A DNA stretch of 64,000 nt from Juglans regia (GCF_001411555.2 NC_049909.1:13946686-14010685), one strand, 5' to 3'; counted from the first letter of the stretch, positions 47,608-59,248 are shown. Notes: generated by a model not told the origin, from the sequence alone. Translations and numbers: made by a program.

Positions 47608-48932
47608 CATAATCAAATGAGGCATTGGCTAAAGATCATGACTTCAGTTTTAGTTCAACATGTTTGGCTTTGCAGTTGGGTAAATTAGTTTTTGGAGGTG
47701 TCTCAGAAACTTTATATGGTAATTGTCCTTGATTTTGATTCCTTTTTTATTTGCCCCTCAATTATCATTTTACTGTTTGGATTTGCTCTGGTGTGTGTAT
47801 AACTCTGTTATGTTGGTGTAACTCTGTTCTCACCTCTCATGTTTAGTACATTGGATTACGCTTCTTACATAAAAATATATGGCCATTTTTTTAAGGTGCT
47901 GTTATTTCTTGAAAAAGTAGCAAATTCATGCATTAATATTGAAGTGCAGGATGATGCTTCCATATCGTGGAGAAAAAGGAAGAAGCACTTTTTACCAGAA
48001 ACTGCACAGTTTTCATGCCAATGCACATTTTTATATTGACTCTCTCATATTGACTGCCAGATACGGAGACAAACACAAGCTAGCAGGATTTTCTGATTTT
48101 GCTGGTTTATGATGGGTTGAAATGTTATGAACAAAATGTTCAGGTTCCATTGCCCACAGTTCATAGTCTCTATCCATTGTCTTTGTTTTTAATTACCTGC
48201 TGTGAATTGTAGAATTGGGCAGTGAATTGTGGAATTGGATGTTGTGGAATGCTGCAGTGTTTTACTGATTGGTGCAATTGCATGTTGTAATTTTATTGTC
48301 TCTAGTGTAAAGAGTTGTTTTGTTAGGAATTTTACAGTTTGTCTGTACCAATCTTATGATAATTATAATCAAACTATACTTAAATTAATAATATTTTATT
48401 ATTATTTTGGTTAATAGATGAATAATTCAATGTAAAAATAGGTTTTGAGTGGAATAACTAAATGAAAATCGTGTGATATTATGCAAATTATGACTTTGCA
48501 TTTACATAATCCAATACTAATATTCGGGTGCATCATGTGTTACTCATCTCACTCCCCTTAAATTTTTTTTTCTCTCTCGGTTTATTATTTTTAATTTTTG
48601 TGCCCTTATAAATTTTAATTTTAATAAATCTTTATATATTCTACTTTTGAGTTTGACCACACAAAGGAAGATTGTTAGGACGGATGATAGGCAAGCCTAA
48701 GAATCATTATGGTATTCAACCCAAAAATGAAAATTTATTAAATATTTAACTAGAAAATTTGTCATATATGGTCAAGGGTGGCAATATAGTTTCCAAAGAA
48801 TTCGGATAAGTGCATTTTTTTAATGTATTTTTTTATTCATTTTAAACATTTTAAAAACATCACAATATCATTCGAAAATACTTAAACACTAACTAAATAA
48901 AAAAAAGTTGGTGGGACCCATTATCAAGACAC
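47608..48932. repeat. Duplicated 3' flank of mTERF copy 1
   Basis: Sequence after the stop codon matches 52844-54600 in long stretches, for example ggtgctgttatttct, gaagtgcaggatgatgcttc, ggtgcatcatgtgttactca and gagtttgaccacacaaagga, with unrelated segments between. It likely includes the 3' UTR. The small ORFs here are not conserved as proteins between the copies. Confidence 0.8.
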
Positions 48933-49128
48933 TTAGGCCTATTTGGATAATGAGATGAGCTGAGGTGATTTTAGTTTAAAGTTAAATAAAATATAGTTAT
49001 AATATTATCTTTTCATATTATTATTTTGAGATTTGAAAAAATTGAATTGTTTATTATATTTTGTGTGAAAAATAGAGAAAGTTATAATGATAAGATGAGA
49101 TGAAATTATTTCTCTATCCAAAGGAGAC
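48933..49128. mobile_element. AT-rich MITE, copy 3
   Basis: Runs from taggcctatttggat to atccaaaggagacc, with the family core (taaataaaatatagttataa, ttgaattgtttattatattt). The truncated copy in the mTERF copy-2 flank at 54600 sits in the same position, so this insertion predates that duplication. Confidence 0.7.
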
Positions 49129-49454
49129 CGTTTTCCTAGGGTCAAATAATAAATATCTTGTTTACACATATTTCTCAAAAAATACTACTTCCACCAATAA
49201 AATCCACCGATGAAACTCACCAATTGGGTTTTTTTTTTATATATATTATTATTTTTATTCAATGGTTAAAGAAGTACTTTTAATAAATTTGTGATTTTAT
49301 TTTTTTGTAAATGTTAAGGGGTTTAAAAAAATTTTTGAAAAATTAAAATAAAATAAGTGCTTATTCGGTGACCTCCTTAGATGGCTCCCCTCGATGGGAG
49401 TAGCACCAGCCGTATTTCTTTGCTATTCTTTGAGAATAGCAATTATGTTACTCA

Positions 49455-50810
49455 AGTTGTATAACTCGGTTTGCCTTATTCAAGTGACATTGAAAACACA
49501 ACTCCTATGACTAATTGTGTACAATCCCCAATGATGAGTCAATGGGAAGAAGAGAATGTAAGCAAACTGATTGACCTAGTTACCAAGACTTGGAAAGAGG
49601 ATTTGATCATAAACTTATTCTTACAAGAGGAGGCTACTATTATTCTTCAATTACCATTGAGTAGGTTGGGAACTTGTGATAAACAGTTTTGGGGTTATAC
49701 TAAGGATGGTGTATTCATAGTGAGGAGTGCATATCATCTTGGTATGGAGATAAAAAGAAGACTACAAAGAGATGTTTCAAAGACTGAAAAGAATGATGCT
49801 GTGTGGAAACAATTGTGGAGATTGGAAGTGCCTGCAATGGTTAAAATGTTACTTTAGAAAGCTGTTAACAATATTCTTCCTACTAGAAGTAACCTTTTCA
49901 AGAAAAAGATAGGTGATTGTCCTCTTTGCCCAATATGTGGATCATGTGAGGAATCAGTGGTTTATATACTATGGATTTGTCCTTCAGCTGCTGATATATG
50001 GGCAGAAAACAACAGTCCTATGAAGAAATGGGCTAATGAAGAAGTGGATTTCATGTCTCTTTGGATTAAAATGACTAATGACTTGAAGAAAGAGGAACTT
50101 GAGTGGATAGTGATTATGCGCAGGATCTGGCTAAGTAGGAACATGTTTATTTTGGAGAACAAGTTTTATAGTCCTAAACAAGTCATTTCGATGACTAGTG
50201 AGGGTATGGAGGATTACAAAACAGCACAAATGAGCGTAGTTGGATGTCGAGGAGGTGATGGTTCACATGGAGTGCAGATGAAATGGAAAAAACTTGGCAC
50301 CAACATGGTAAAGGCCAATTGGGATGCAGCTATGGATTTGGAAAATAAGAGAATGTGAATGAGAATTGTGTTTAGAGATGAAGAGGGGGAGATTTTGGCG
50401 TCTATGTGTGATGTGAAAAAGAATGTAAATGACCCTGCTTTGGCTGAGAGTCTAGCCTTGTGGAGAGCCCTCGAGATTAGTAATAATCTTTCTTTCTCTT
50501 TTTCTAAACTAATATTTGAACGAGATGCAACTATTGTTATTAAAAAGATCAACAAGGTGAAGATCAGTCGTAGATGTGACACATTATTAATGATATAAAA
50601 CAGGTTCTTCATCATAAGGAAGGCTGGTCAATTTACTATGTTCCTAGATAAGGAAATTATATTACTCATTTATTGGCAAAACATGCTTTATTACTTGGGG
50701 AAGAAAGGGTTTGGATCGAAGGGGATCCTTTTGTAATCTGCAATGCTTTAGTGCAAGATAAATTTTGTAATATTGACTCTGTTGAAGCTATATAAAATCG
50801 GTTCTACATT
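49455..50810 (+). pseudogene. LINE ORF2 3' part: zinc-binding domain and RNase H-like domain
   Basis: Plus-strand frames give QFWGYTKDGVFIVRSAYHLG, VWKQLWRLEVPAMVKMLL, a stop, then ILPTRSNLFKKKIGDCPLCP with a C-x2-C pair and IWLSRNMFILENKFYSPKQV. The tail MVKANWDAAMDLENKRM, stop, RIVFRDEEGEILASMCDVKK and ALAESLALWRALEISNNLSF is the RNase H-like domain typical of plant LINEs. Stops at 49856 and 50356 and later frame changes disable it. It is a 5'-truncated copy, as usual for LINEs, lying between two mTERF copies. Confidence 0.85.
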
Positions 50811-51433
50811 TATAAAAAAACTAAAATTCTAGGAGGTTTTCACTAACCCCTTTATTGCTTGTGTTTTTAATATTTTTTTAATAAATCGCGTTTTACCACG
50901 TGTTAATAGATAAATATAAGAGTATAATTGAGATGCCATAATAATATTTCTCTACTTCAAAAGTAAACAAATGTTGCAAATTTTATATTTGTATCTTTGT
51001 TTTTTTTAATATTTTGATCAGTGCAAATGATTTTTTTCCTTTTAAATATGTTTAATCATTAAATAAAAATAACATATATAAATTTATAAATACTCACTTT
51101 TTTAATCATTAAAAACATTAAAATATATAAATGAGCATATTTAATTCTTAGCCATTACTAGTATTTTCCTTTTTTAAATTTAAGCCATTAATTTTCTTAC
51201 CTCAGCTGAACCTCCAGCAGAATCGTTGCTGCACTGAAAAGTCACAGAGTGATAAAACACAATAGAGCACAGTAAGTGCTCGAGAGAATGTCACTCTCAT
51301 TTTCTTTAGGCATTTGTTGTGGCAGTTCAGCTGTGGCCTTATACAGAGCAATGAGCATGGGGAAAGTGAGGAGGCCGACGCTTCAATCAACAAAAGCATC
51401 GCATTCCATCTCAAAACTCAATACAGGTAACCA
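50811..51433. other. 5' flank of mTERF copy 2
   Basis: A/T-rich sequence with aattctaggaggttttcact, aataaatcgcgttttaccac and agtaaacaaatgttgcaaat, which recur in altered form at 57760-57975. Near the gene it holds a less A/T-rich leader (51200-51430). No coding was seen. Confidence 0.55.
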
Positions 51434-52843
51434 ATGATTCAGCTTTTTCGGCAATCAAACCAAATGCTTCGTTTAATTTCCGTTAAGCTGCCCCAACAAT
51501 TAAGGCGCAGACCTTCATCAATCTGCAATGGCCACTTGTACTCAGACTCCTCTCTCAAGCCCATCTCCGACCCCCCTAATTCCACGGACCCAAAATCTCT
51601 TACAGTTTCCTTCCTCCGAAACTCGTGTGGGTTGTCCTTAGAATTGGCCACTTCAGCTTCCAAGAAACTCACCATTGAGAACGTAGAGAATCCCAACTCC
51701 GTTCTGAATCTGTTGAGGACTCACGATTTGACGCAGAACCACATCATACACTTAATTAGTAGTCGTCCATTATTGCTTTCGGCCGATTTAGGCAATACCC
51801 TTAAGCCCAACATGGAGTTGTTTAAATCCTTAGGGTTCTCTGGCGCTAACCTCGCCAAAATGCTCACCAAATACCCAACTGTGCTAGAAAGTGATGCATA
51901 CACTGCTGTTGAGTTTTTTAGAGCACATGGTTTTAGTGATATGCAAATAAAAACTTTGACCATGAAGTTTCCCCCATTGTTTACGTATAATGCTCAAAAG
52001 ATTCTTCAGCCAAAGTTGGAGTTTTTCAAATCGTTAGGTTTTTCAGATCTTGAAATTACAAAGCTTTTATCCGAAGAGCCGTATATTCTAAAAAGTAGCC
52101 TCGAAAAACAAATCATTCCGTGTATTCAAGAGCTTAGGCGGTTTCTCGGAACTGACGAGAATGTCTTGAAGGCTATAAGGAAATGTTACGGACTACTTAG
52201 AGCAGACTTGGTGCATATATTACAATTTACAGCCCAACATCAATAAGTTAATAAGCCATGGTGTTCCCCAGTCATTAGTTTTGAAACACTTCTTTACACA
52301 ACGAACGCCACTGCGTATCTGTGGCAAAGGGTTTAGTGAGATTGTTAATGAAGTTATGAAATTGGGTTTTGATCCCAATTGTCTGAAATTTGTTCTAGCC
52401 ATCATGTCCATGTCGCTAAATAGTAAAACACTGTGGGAGCAGAAGGTGGAAGCTTTTAGAAGTTTTGGTTTGTCAGACGATGAGATTTGTTCAGCATTCA
52501 AGCGGCAACCCTTGTGTATGGCTATTTCGGAGGAGAAGATCAAGAAAATGATGGGTTTCTTTGTGAACAAACTGAAGATGAAGCCTTCTATGATCTCCAA
52601 GAGTCCGAATCTTCTAAAATATAGCTTGGAGAAGCGGATTATTCCGAGGTGTTCAGTTCTGCAAGTTTTGATGTTGAAGGGATTAATCAAGGAGAATATG
52701 GCATCCCTTATATGGTCGCAATGGCCGAGAAGAAATTCATGGTGAAATTTGTGAGCAAGTATCAAAATGAGGTTCCTGATGTTGTTAGCGCGCACCAAGG
52801 GAAGATAGAATTTCAAGGGCTCCCTATAGCCATGAAGATGTGA
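51434..52843 (+). pseudogene. mTERF-family paralogue with two compensating frameshifts
   Basis: Tandem paralogue of the gene at 46213. Residues 1-265 read openly (MIQLFRQSNQMLRLISVKLP onward, then mTERF motifs such as LFKSLGFSGANLAKMLTKYP). At about 52225 a 7-base duplication (ttacaatttaca for ttaca) shifts the frame and gives an early stop at 52244. The motifs continue in the next frame (LKHFFTQRTPLRICGKGFSE through LKYSLEKRIIPRCS) until a one-base deletion near 52697 restores the original frame for YMVAMAEKKFMVKFVSKYQN to the stop at 52841. The net change of six bases brings the end back into frame, but about 155 residues are out of frame. The N-terminal third differs clearly from the paralogue, while the middle is nearly identical. 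A truncated 270-residue product is possible but unlikely to be useful. Confidence 0.9.
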
Positions 52844-54599
52844 GTACTTTTGACATAATCAAATGCGGCATTGGCTAAAGATCATGAGTTCAGTTTTAGT
52901 TCAATATGTTGCAGTTGGGCGCATAAATTTTGTGAATTTGGATTATTGAGTCGACACTCAATAATTGAGGATGGTAGTTGTGGATTGTGCTAGTATTATA
53001 ATTTTGTGATTTGGGGTTCTAAGGTTCTGTTTCAACTTGCAAGCAACAGTAAATAGGTTAATGTTTGCTTTCTTATAATGCTTTGGTAACCTGTAATTCA
53101 AGGGATTGTTTGCCCGCACAGAATATTTCCGATGCTTGTTAGTCTTACCAGAAGAGAGGAGAAAAGAAAAAAGAAAAAGAAAAAAAAACGAAAATGCTCA
53201 GCTTGCCTGAAACTTCATTTAGTTGAGAAAGGGGAAAATTTCAAAATATAAAGAAATAAATGAAAATTTTGTGCAAATAATTTTTATTATTTTTTATAAT
53301 TTGGAAATGAAGGAATTAAAAGACACATAATTTGTATGCATATATTGACAGATTCATAAGAAAGTGATGTTTTGGTCATTAATAGTGTTCAGACAAAGTA
53401 AGTTTACTCATATGTAATATGTAATAATCTGGTGTGTGTATAACTCTGTTATGGTGGTGTAACTCTTTTCTCACCTCTCATGTTTAGTACATTTTTTTAA
53501 GGTGCTGTTATTTCTAGAAAAAGTAGCAAATTCATGTATTAATACTGAAGTGCAGGATGATGCTTCCATATCGTGGAGAAAAAGGAAGAAGCACTTTTTA
53601 CCGGAAACTGCACAGTTTTCATGCCAATGCACATTTTTATATCGACTCTCTCATATTGACTTCCAGATACGGAGACAAACACAAGCTAGCAGGATTTTCT
53701 GATTTTGCTGGTTTATGATGGGTTGAAATGTTATGAACAAAATGTTCAGGATCCATTGCCCATAGTTCATAGTCTCTATCCATTGTCTTTGTTTTTAATT
53801 TCCTGCTGTGAATTGTAGAATTGGGCAGTGAATTGTGGAATTGGATGTTGTGGAATGCTGCAGTGTTTTACTGATTGGTGCAATTAGATGTTGTAAAGAG
53901 TTGTTTTGTTAGGATTTTTTACAGTTTCTCTCTACCAATCATATGTTAATTATAATTTCAGTTTCATTATTAATTAACATATGATTGGTAGAATTGTACA
54001 ATATGACAAAAATAAATTAGAAAAAAATTATTATTAAATTAATAATATTTTATTATTACTCTGGCTAATTGATGAATAATTCAATGTGAAAATAGATTTT
54101 AAGTGGAATAGCCAAATATAAAATCATGTGATATTATGCAAATTATGACTTTGTATTTACATAATCCAATGCTAATATTCGGGTGCATCATGTGTTACTC
54201 ATCTCACTCCCTTTAATTTTTTTTTTCTCTCTCGTTTTATTATTTTTTATTTTTGTGCCCTTATAAATTTTAATTTTAATAAATCTTTGTATATTCTACT
54301 TTTGAGTTTGACCACACAAAGGAAGATTGTTACGACCGATGATAGGCAGACCCTAAGAATCATTATGGTATTCAACCCAAAAATGAAAATTTATTAAATA
54401 TTTAACTAGAAAATTTGTCATATATGGTCAAGGGGTGGCACTACAGTTTCCGAATAATTCGGATAAGTGCATTTTTTTAATGTATTTTTTTAATCATCTT
54501 AAACATTTATAAAAAAAAAATCACAATATCATTAGAAAATACTTAATCACTAAAATAATAATAATAAAAAAAATGTGTTGGGATCCATTATCAAGACAC
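52844..54599. repeat. Duplicated 3' flank of mTERF copy 2
   Basis: Matches 47608-48932 in blocks (ggtgctgttatttcta, aagaagcactttttacc, ggttgaaatgttatgaacaa, gaccacacaaaggaagattg), with an unmatched block at about 52900-53430. It contains no gene. Confidence 0.8.
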
Positions 54600-54700
54600 T
54601 TAGGCTTATTTGGATAATGAGATGAGCTGAGGTGATTTGAATTGAAAGTTAAATAAAATATTGTTATAATATTATTTTTTAATATTATTATTATTTTTAA
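54600..54700. mobile_element. AT-rich MITE, copy 4, truncated
   Basis: taggcttatttggataatga, then gatgagctgaggtgatt and ttaaataaaatattgttata, stopping in the taatattattatta tract where other sequence takes over. Confidence 0.65.
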
Positions 54701-54886
54701 TGATATATAACATTGACAACCAATAATAAAAGAAAAAAAAAATTATCTAACTTTCCATTTCTATTTTGATTGTGAAATTGCATTGCTCTATCAGAAGAAG
54801 GATAGCAAAACATTTTCACAGGGGTGGTGATCACAAGCCACCCTTTGCATGTACACTTCACCACTTTAGGTGGACATCTCTCTTTT

Positions 54887-55230
54887 CTTTTTTTTAAGTA
54901 GAAATAGACTTCATTTCATTCAATGAAACCGAAGTTAAAGCTGTGACTTATCAATACAGGAAAAATCTTAACTACAAGCCTGCTCTGGGGCACCTCAGCA
55001 CATAAATTTCTTTGTGACGAACATTATCTTAACTTCTATAATCTCTCCTAACAAACCTTTCGGTATGTCTAAGAGAATAGTGATATGTAAAGACAAAACT
55101 AAATGACTCATCTTCCAAAAGAAGAGAAGTACTATCACGCCCGTCCTCCCAAGGTGGAGGGGTTCTAACACTCCGCCTCCTCCCAAGGGAGGAATGAGAC
55201 TTTGCTGCTATGGACACCCGGTCAAATAGT
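54887..55230 (-). mobile_element. Retroposon 3' end with poly(A), minus strand
   Basis: The T-rich tract near 54887 followed by aagtagaaatagacttcatt is, on the minus strand, an A-rich tail after aatgaaatgaagtctatttc. This resembles the LINE tail at 3474-3560. The upstream part (to about 55230) has two ORFs in overlapping frames without a recognised domain. It is probably a truncated LINE-derived copy. Confidence 0.4.
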
Positions 55231-55851
55231 CTATTTCTTATTATTTTTACCTAAAACAAAATAACATAAAACTGCAAATAAATACGAAAAGTAGATCTAA
55301 AAAAAATACATGGATCGAAGAAAGACACTGGACAAGTGGGCCCAGCCCTTAGGGTTGCATCACTATCTTCTTTGCCTCCCCCCTCTTTCTTTCATTTTTT
55401 TTTTAAATTTTAATTTTTTCTTCTTCCTTCCCGTGACCCCATGTTCCTCTTCTGCTAACTGCTGCCCGCCTCCTCCTACCTGCCAATGCCACTGGCCCGA
55501 GTTCCCCTCCATCTACCATTACCACCGTCCCTCTCGCCACCGACCATAGCTTCCTCCACCTACCATCGCCCAACCCTTGCCCTAGACCACTCATCAAAGT
55601 CGACAAATTGCTTGTAAGGTGGACATCACTCTTACAAGCAATGTCAATGGTGGATTTGGCCATCACAATTTGAGATGGTTTGTACTAGTCAATAAGGGAC
55701 GAAACCAAGATATTTAATTTGGTGGGCAAATTTTTTTTTTTTTTTTTTGTAAATATGCCTCATATAAAATATATATATCTTTTGTGATTTTTTGAAACTT
55801 TGAGGTATACCTATAAAACATCATGCAGACAACTCTCTACCTCTTTTAGAT
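55231..55851. other. Intergenic, C/T-rich patch, nothing recognised
   Basis: 55370-55570 is C/T rich and gives Pro/Ser-rich frames on the plus strand without a domain. Poly-T runs lie at about 55400 and 55730. No gene is supported. Confidence 0.4.
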
Positions 55852-56048
55852 GCGGTTTGAATAATGATTTGAGATGAGATGAGTTGATATGAAAGTTGAG
55901 AGTTGAATAAAATATTATTAGAATATTATTTTTTAATATTATTATTATTTTGAGATTTGAAAAAGTCGAATTATTTATTATATTTTGTATGAAAATTTGC
56001 CAAAATTATAATAATAAGATAAAACATTTCTTGTATTCAAACGGAGCT
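55852..56048. mobile_element. AT-rich MITE, copy 5
   Basis: gcggtttgaataatgatttg at the left and tgtattcaaacggagc at the right form inverted ends around the family core (gttgaataaaatattattag, gaattatttattatattttg). Confidence 0.7.
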
Positions 56049-56184
56049 CATGGATGCATCATGTGTTACTCATCTCACTTCCCTTAATTTTTTTTTCTTT
56101 GTTTATTATTTTTAATTTTGGTCCTCTTATAAATTTTAATTTTAATAAATCTTTGTATATTCTACCTTTTGAGTTTGACCACAC
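56049..56184. repeat. Third copy of the mTERF 3' flank, left part
   Basis: gatgcatcatgtgttactca through tttgagtttgaccacac matches 48531-48662 and 54182-54315. It is interrupted by a transposon at 56185 and resumes at 57249. Confidence 0.75.
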
Positions 56185-57248
56185 TAGGGGTGACAAATCG
56201 TGTTAACAAGTCATGTTTCTATTGTGTCAATTTGTGTATATTATATGATATGAATCAACCCGAACATGACCCGTAAAGCTTAACAGGTAAGATTTTCAAA
56301 TCCTAACATGACCCAGTAAAATAACGGGGTAACATAACATGATTCGTTTTGACCTGTTTATGTAAATGAGTTGAGTTGACCTAAATAATCAATTTAACTT
56401 GATTAACATGATTTTACATAAAATTTAAAATCACAATATCTTAAAAAAATATAAAACTAACTACATAAATCTAAAATTACAATCCAAACAACAGGGAGGC
56501 GATCGTGACTCATGAGAACTTAATCAACTGAAAACTAAGAGAGAGAATTAAGAAATACGAAATAGGATTAAAGTATTTTTTGTTTTTAGGTTGAAAATGA
56601 TATAATTGTAATTTTGAGTAAAACAATTAAAGAGTCACTAACAGGCTAAGCAGGTCAACCCGAACATGATTCATTAAGCTTATCGAGTAAGATTTTCAAA
56701 CCCTAACGCAACCCATTAAAATAACGGGTTGACACAACACGACTTGTTTCAACCTGTTTATGTAAAAGGGTTGAATTGACCCAAATAATATATTTTACCT
56801 GATTAACATAATTTCACATTAAATTTAAATCACAATATCTCCGAAAAATATAAAACTAACTACATAAGTTTAAAATTACAATACAAATAATAAAAATACC
56901 AAAATTACAATCCTGAGAAAGTGTGAGAGACAGTCATGACTCGTGAGAACTAATTCAACTAAGAACTAAGAGAGAGAGAGAGTTAGAAAATAAAAAATAG
57001 GATTAAAGTATTCTCGTTTTTAGATTAAAAATTATATAATTATAATTTTGAATTTTAAAAAAAAAATAACGGGTCTAAACGGGTCACTAACGGGTTAAAC
57101 GGGTTGACCCGTTAGTGACCCGTTAATGAATCGTGTCTTAATGGGCCTGTACGTTGTGACCTGAATCTATTAACATTAAATTCAAACCTGCTAATTTCGT
57201 GTCGTATTTATATTGGATATCTGATCATATCACATATTGCCACTTCTA
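56185..57248. mobile_element. hAT-like element, family 2, with an internal duplication
   Basis: Starts taggggtgacaaatcgtg and ends tgccacttcta. It is flanked by gaccacac (56177-56184) and gactacac (57249-57256), an 8-bp duplication with one mismatch. The interior holds the cgggtt and acccgtt motifs of the 43430 element. A ~400-bp segment is present twice: aacatgacccgtaaagctta at about 56264 and aacatgattcattaagctta at about 56663, each followed by gattttcaaatcctaac-like sequence. There is no coding. Confidence 0.8.
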
Positions 57249-57480
57249 GACTACACAAATAAAAAGCGTCATACCGATGGTTGGTAGACCTAATAATCAT
57301 TATGGTATTCAACCCACAAACGATTTTTTTATATATATTTAATGCAAAAATTTATGCGATATATGGTCAAATATCTTGTCCACACATATTTATTTAAGAA
57401 TTGCAACCATATCACCGAAATTAAATCGCTCGTTTTGCTTCATAACGTGTCAAAATATAAAAAGAGAAAAACTAAGGTGG
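57249..57480. repeat. Third copy of the mTERF 3' flank, right part
   Basis: Resumes with aaaaagcgtcataccgatgg, taataatcattatggtattc and gcgatatatggtcaaatatc, matching 48662-48780 and then 49141-49175. It lacks the block at 48776-49139 that carries the MITE in copy 1. Confidence 0.7.
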
Positions 57481-57580
57481 TTTTTTTTTTTTTCTTTGAT
57501 ATATTTGGGGATGAGGGTTTCGAACCTAAGACCTCCATTTTGAAGGCTAGAGGTTTATGATAATTAGGCCATAGGCATTT
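57481..57580 (-). mobile_element. tRNA-derived SINE-like fragment
   Basis: On the minus strand a perfect pol III B box GGTTCGAAACC (57516-57526 region) lies downstream of an A-box-like tggcctaattatc (about 57559-57571). An A-rich tail (poly-T at 57479-57493 on the plus strand) follows. This is the layout of a short tRNA-derived SINE. The A box is imperfect and no target duplication was established. Confidence 0.5.
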
Positions 57581-57982
57581 GACAATGTTGTGTTTAATTG
57601 TTGAATCAAACTCAACTCATCTCAAACTAATCATTGATGAGATTCGCTATTTCTTTAATTTTTCATAAAAAGTTAAAACTTATCTCAACTTATTTAATAC
57701 ATTTCAACTTAAAAAGTTAAATTCATAAAATACAAAACTAACTTATCTCAACATACAAACGTAATCTAAAATTCTCGGTTATTATAGGTTTTCTCTAACC
57801 TCTTTATGGTTTGTATTTTTAAAAAAAAATTTAAAATTTTTTTAATAAATCATGTAGTAACACTGGTGAATAGATCAAAATGAGGGATATAATTGGGGCA
57901 GAATAATAATATTTCTCAATCTTTTTTATATTAATTCGAAAAGTAAACAAAAATTGCAAATTTTTCTACATTAATTTTCTTA
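57581..57982. repeat. Remnant of an mTERF 5' flank (third copy)
   Basis: 57760-57975 (aaattctcggttattatagg, ttttaataaatcatgtagta, gaaaagtaaacaaaaattgc) parallels 50820-50985 upstream of mTERF copy 2. No mTERF coding follows, so the array once extended further or the flank was copied alone. Confidence 0.6.
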
Positions 57983-58281
57983 GGTTGTGTTTTGATGTTA
58001 AAGTGAGTTGAGTTGAGATGATAAAATATTGTTAGAATATTATTTTTTAATATTATTATTATTTTGAGATTTGAAAAAGTTGAATTGTTTATTATATTTT
58101 GTGTTGGGATTTGAAAAAGTTATAATGATGAATAAATAATTTAATTTTTTTACATTTTAACATAAAATATAATAAATAATTTAATTTTTTTAAATTTTAA
58201 AATAATAATAATATTTAAAAATAAAATTCTAACAATATTTTATTATTTCAATTCAATTCAGTTCAATATTAAAACGCACCT
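57983..58281. mobile_element. Two AT-rich MITE copies in inverted arrangement (copy 6)
   Basis: Left half: ggttgtgttttgatgttaaa, then gataaaatattgttagaata. Right half: the reverse of the same (ttctaacaatattttattat, then ttaaaacgcacc). The result is a long imperfect palindrome. Confidence 0.6.
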
Positions 58282-58910
58282 TTAAACTTTTTTCAATTCT
58301 TCTCTCAAATCATTATTAAATTATAAAATAATTCAAAAATGATAAAATATTGATGACCTATTATATAGTATATTAGAAACCATGCATGAACATCAACAAA
58401 CATTCGGAAGATAAATATTTGCCAAAAGGGTAGAAAATCAGTTTGTCACGCCCTACTATGTTTTTTTTTTTTTTTTTTTAAATTTGCAGTTAGTTTTGTT
58501 ATACTTTCAATTTTTAATTAATAAATTATTTAAGTTGTTTGGCATGGCTTCTAAATAAAAGGAAAATTCAAAGGTTAATGTACAATATCTACTCATCATA
58601 GTCGGATAGATATTGTGGGATACGAATGTGGTATGTAAAATTTTTTAAACAAAAATCAAGATCATTTTGGCCAATTCATTTTTAAGGAAAAGAAGAAATA
58701 ATAAAAAGAAAGTTTTAGAATTTTATATAAAAAAAGTTTATATTATTAATCAATCTCAAAATAATCCAAATTAAAAATAAATAAAAGAGAAGTATTATAT
58801 ATATAAAAGAATTTTGTAAAAATAAATTTATAAAATAATGTAATTTTTTATGATCTATAATATAATTTATTATATTTATTTTATAATAAAAATAATTTTA
58901 TAATTTAAGT
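58282..58910. other. AT-rich intergenic DNA, nothing recognised
   Basis: A/T-rich with homopolymer T at about 58460-58480 and no coding. Confidence 0.5.
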
Positions 58911-59108
58911 TGTGTTTAGATGTTGAAGTGAGTTGAGTTGAGTTGAGTTGAGTTGAGTTGAGATGATAAAATATTATTAGAATATTATTTTTTAATATTA
59001 TTATTATTTTAGAATTTGAAAAAGTTGAATTATTTATTATATTTTGTGTTGAAATTTAAAAAAATTGTAACGATGAGTTGAGAGAAATTTGGTAACCAAA
59101 CGAAGCCT
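58911..59108. mobile_element. AT-rich MITE, copy 7
   Basis: gttgtgtttagatgttgaag at the left and ggtaaccaaacgaagcc at the right flank the family core. It carries an expanded (gagtt)n run at about 58927-58960. Confidence 0.7.
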
Positions 59109-59248
59109 TAGCTTTCGTTTACTTATATGTTATGAAATGTGTAAACTTATGTATATGTCTATAATTCTTTTGATCAGCATATGTCTATCAGTGTATTCCT
59201 ATTTAGCCAAACAAAGCCTTACCTTTCTGGTTCACTTAATATAATTTT

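Noticed and set aside
55310..55666. Two ORFs on opposite strands in a C/T-rich patch
   Set aside because: Low-complexity Pro/Ser-rich on one strand and Gly/Arg-rich on the other; no domain.
57342..57560. 72-residue plus-strand ORF
   Set aside because: It runs through the mTERF-flank remnant, a poly-T tract (a run of Phe) and the SINE-like fragment.
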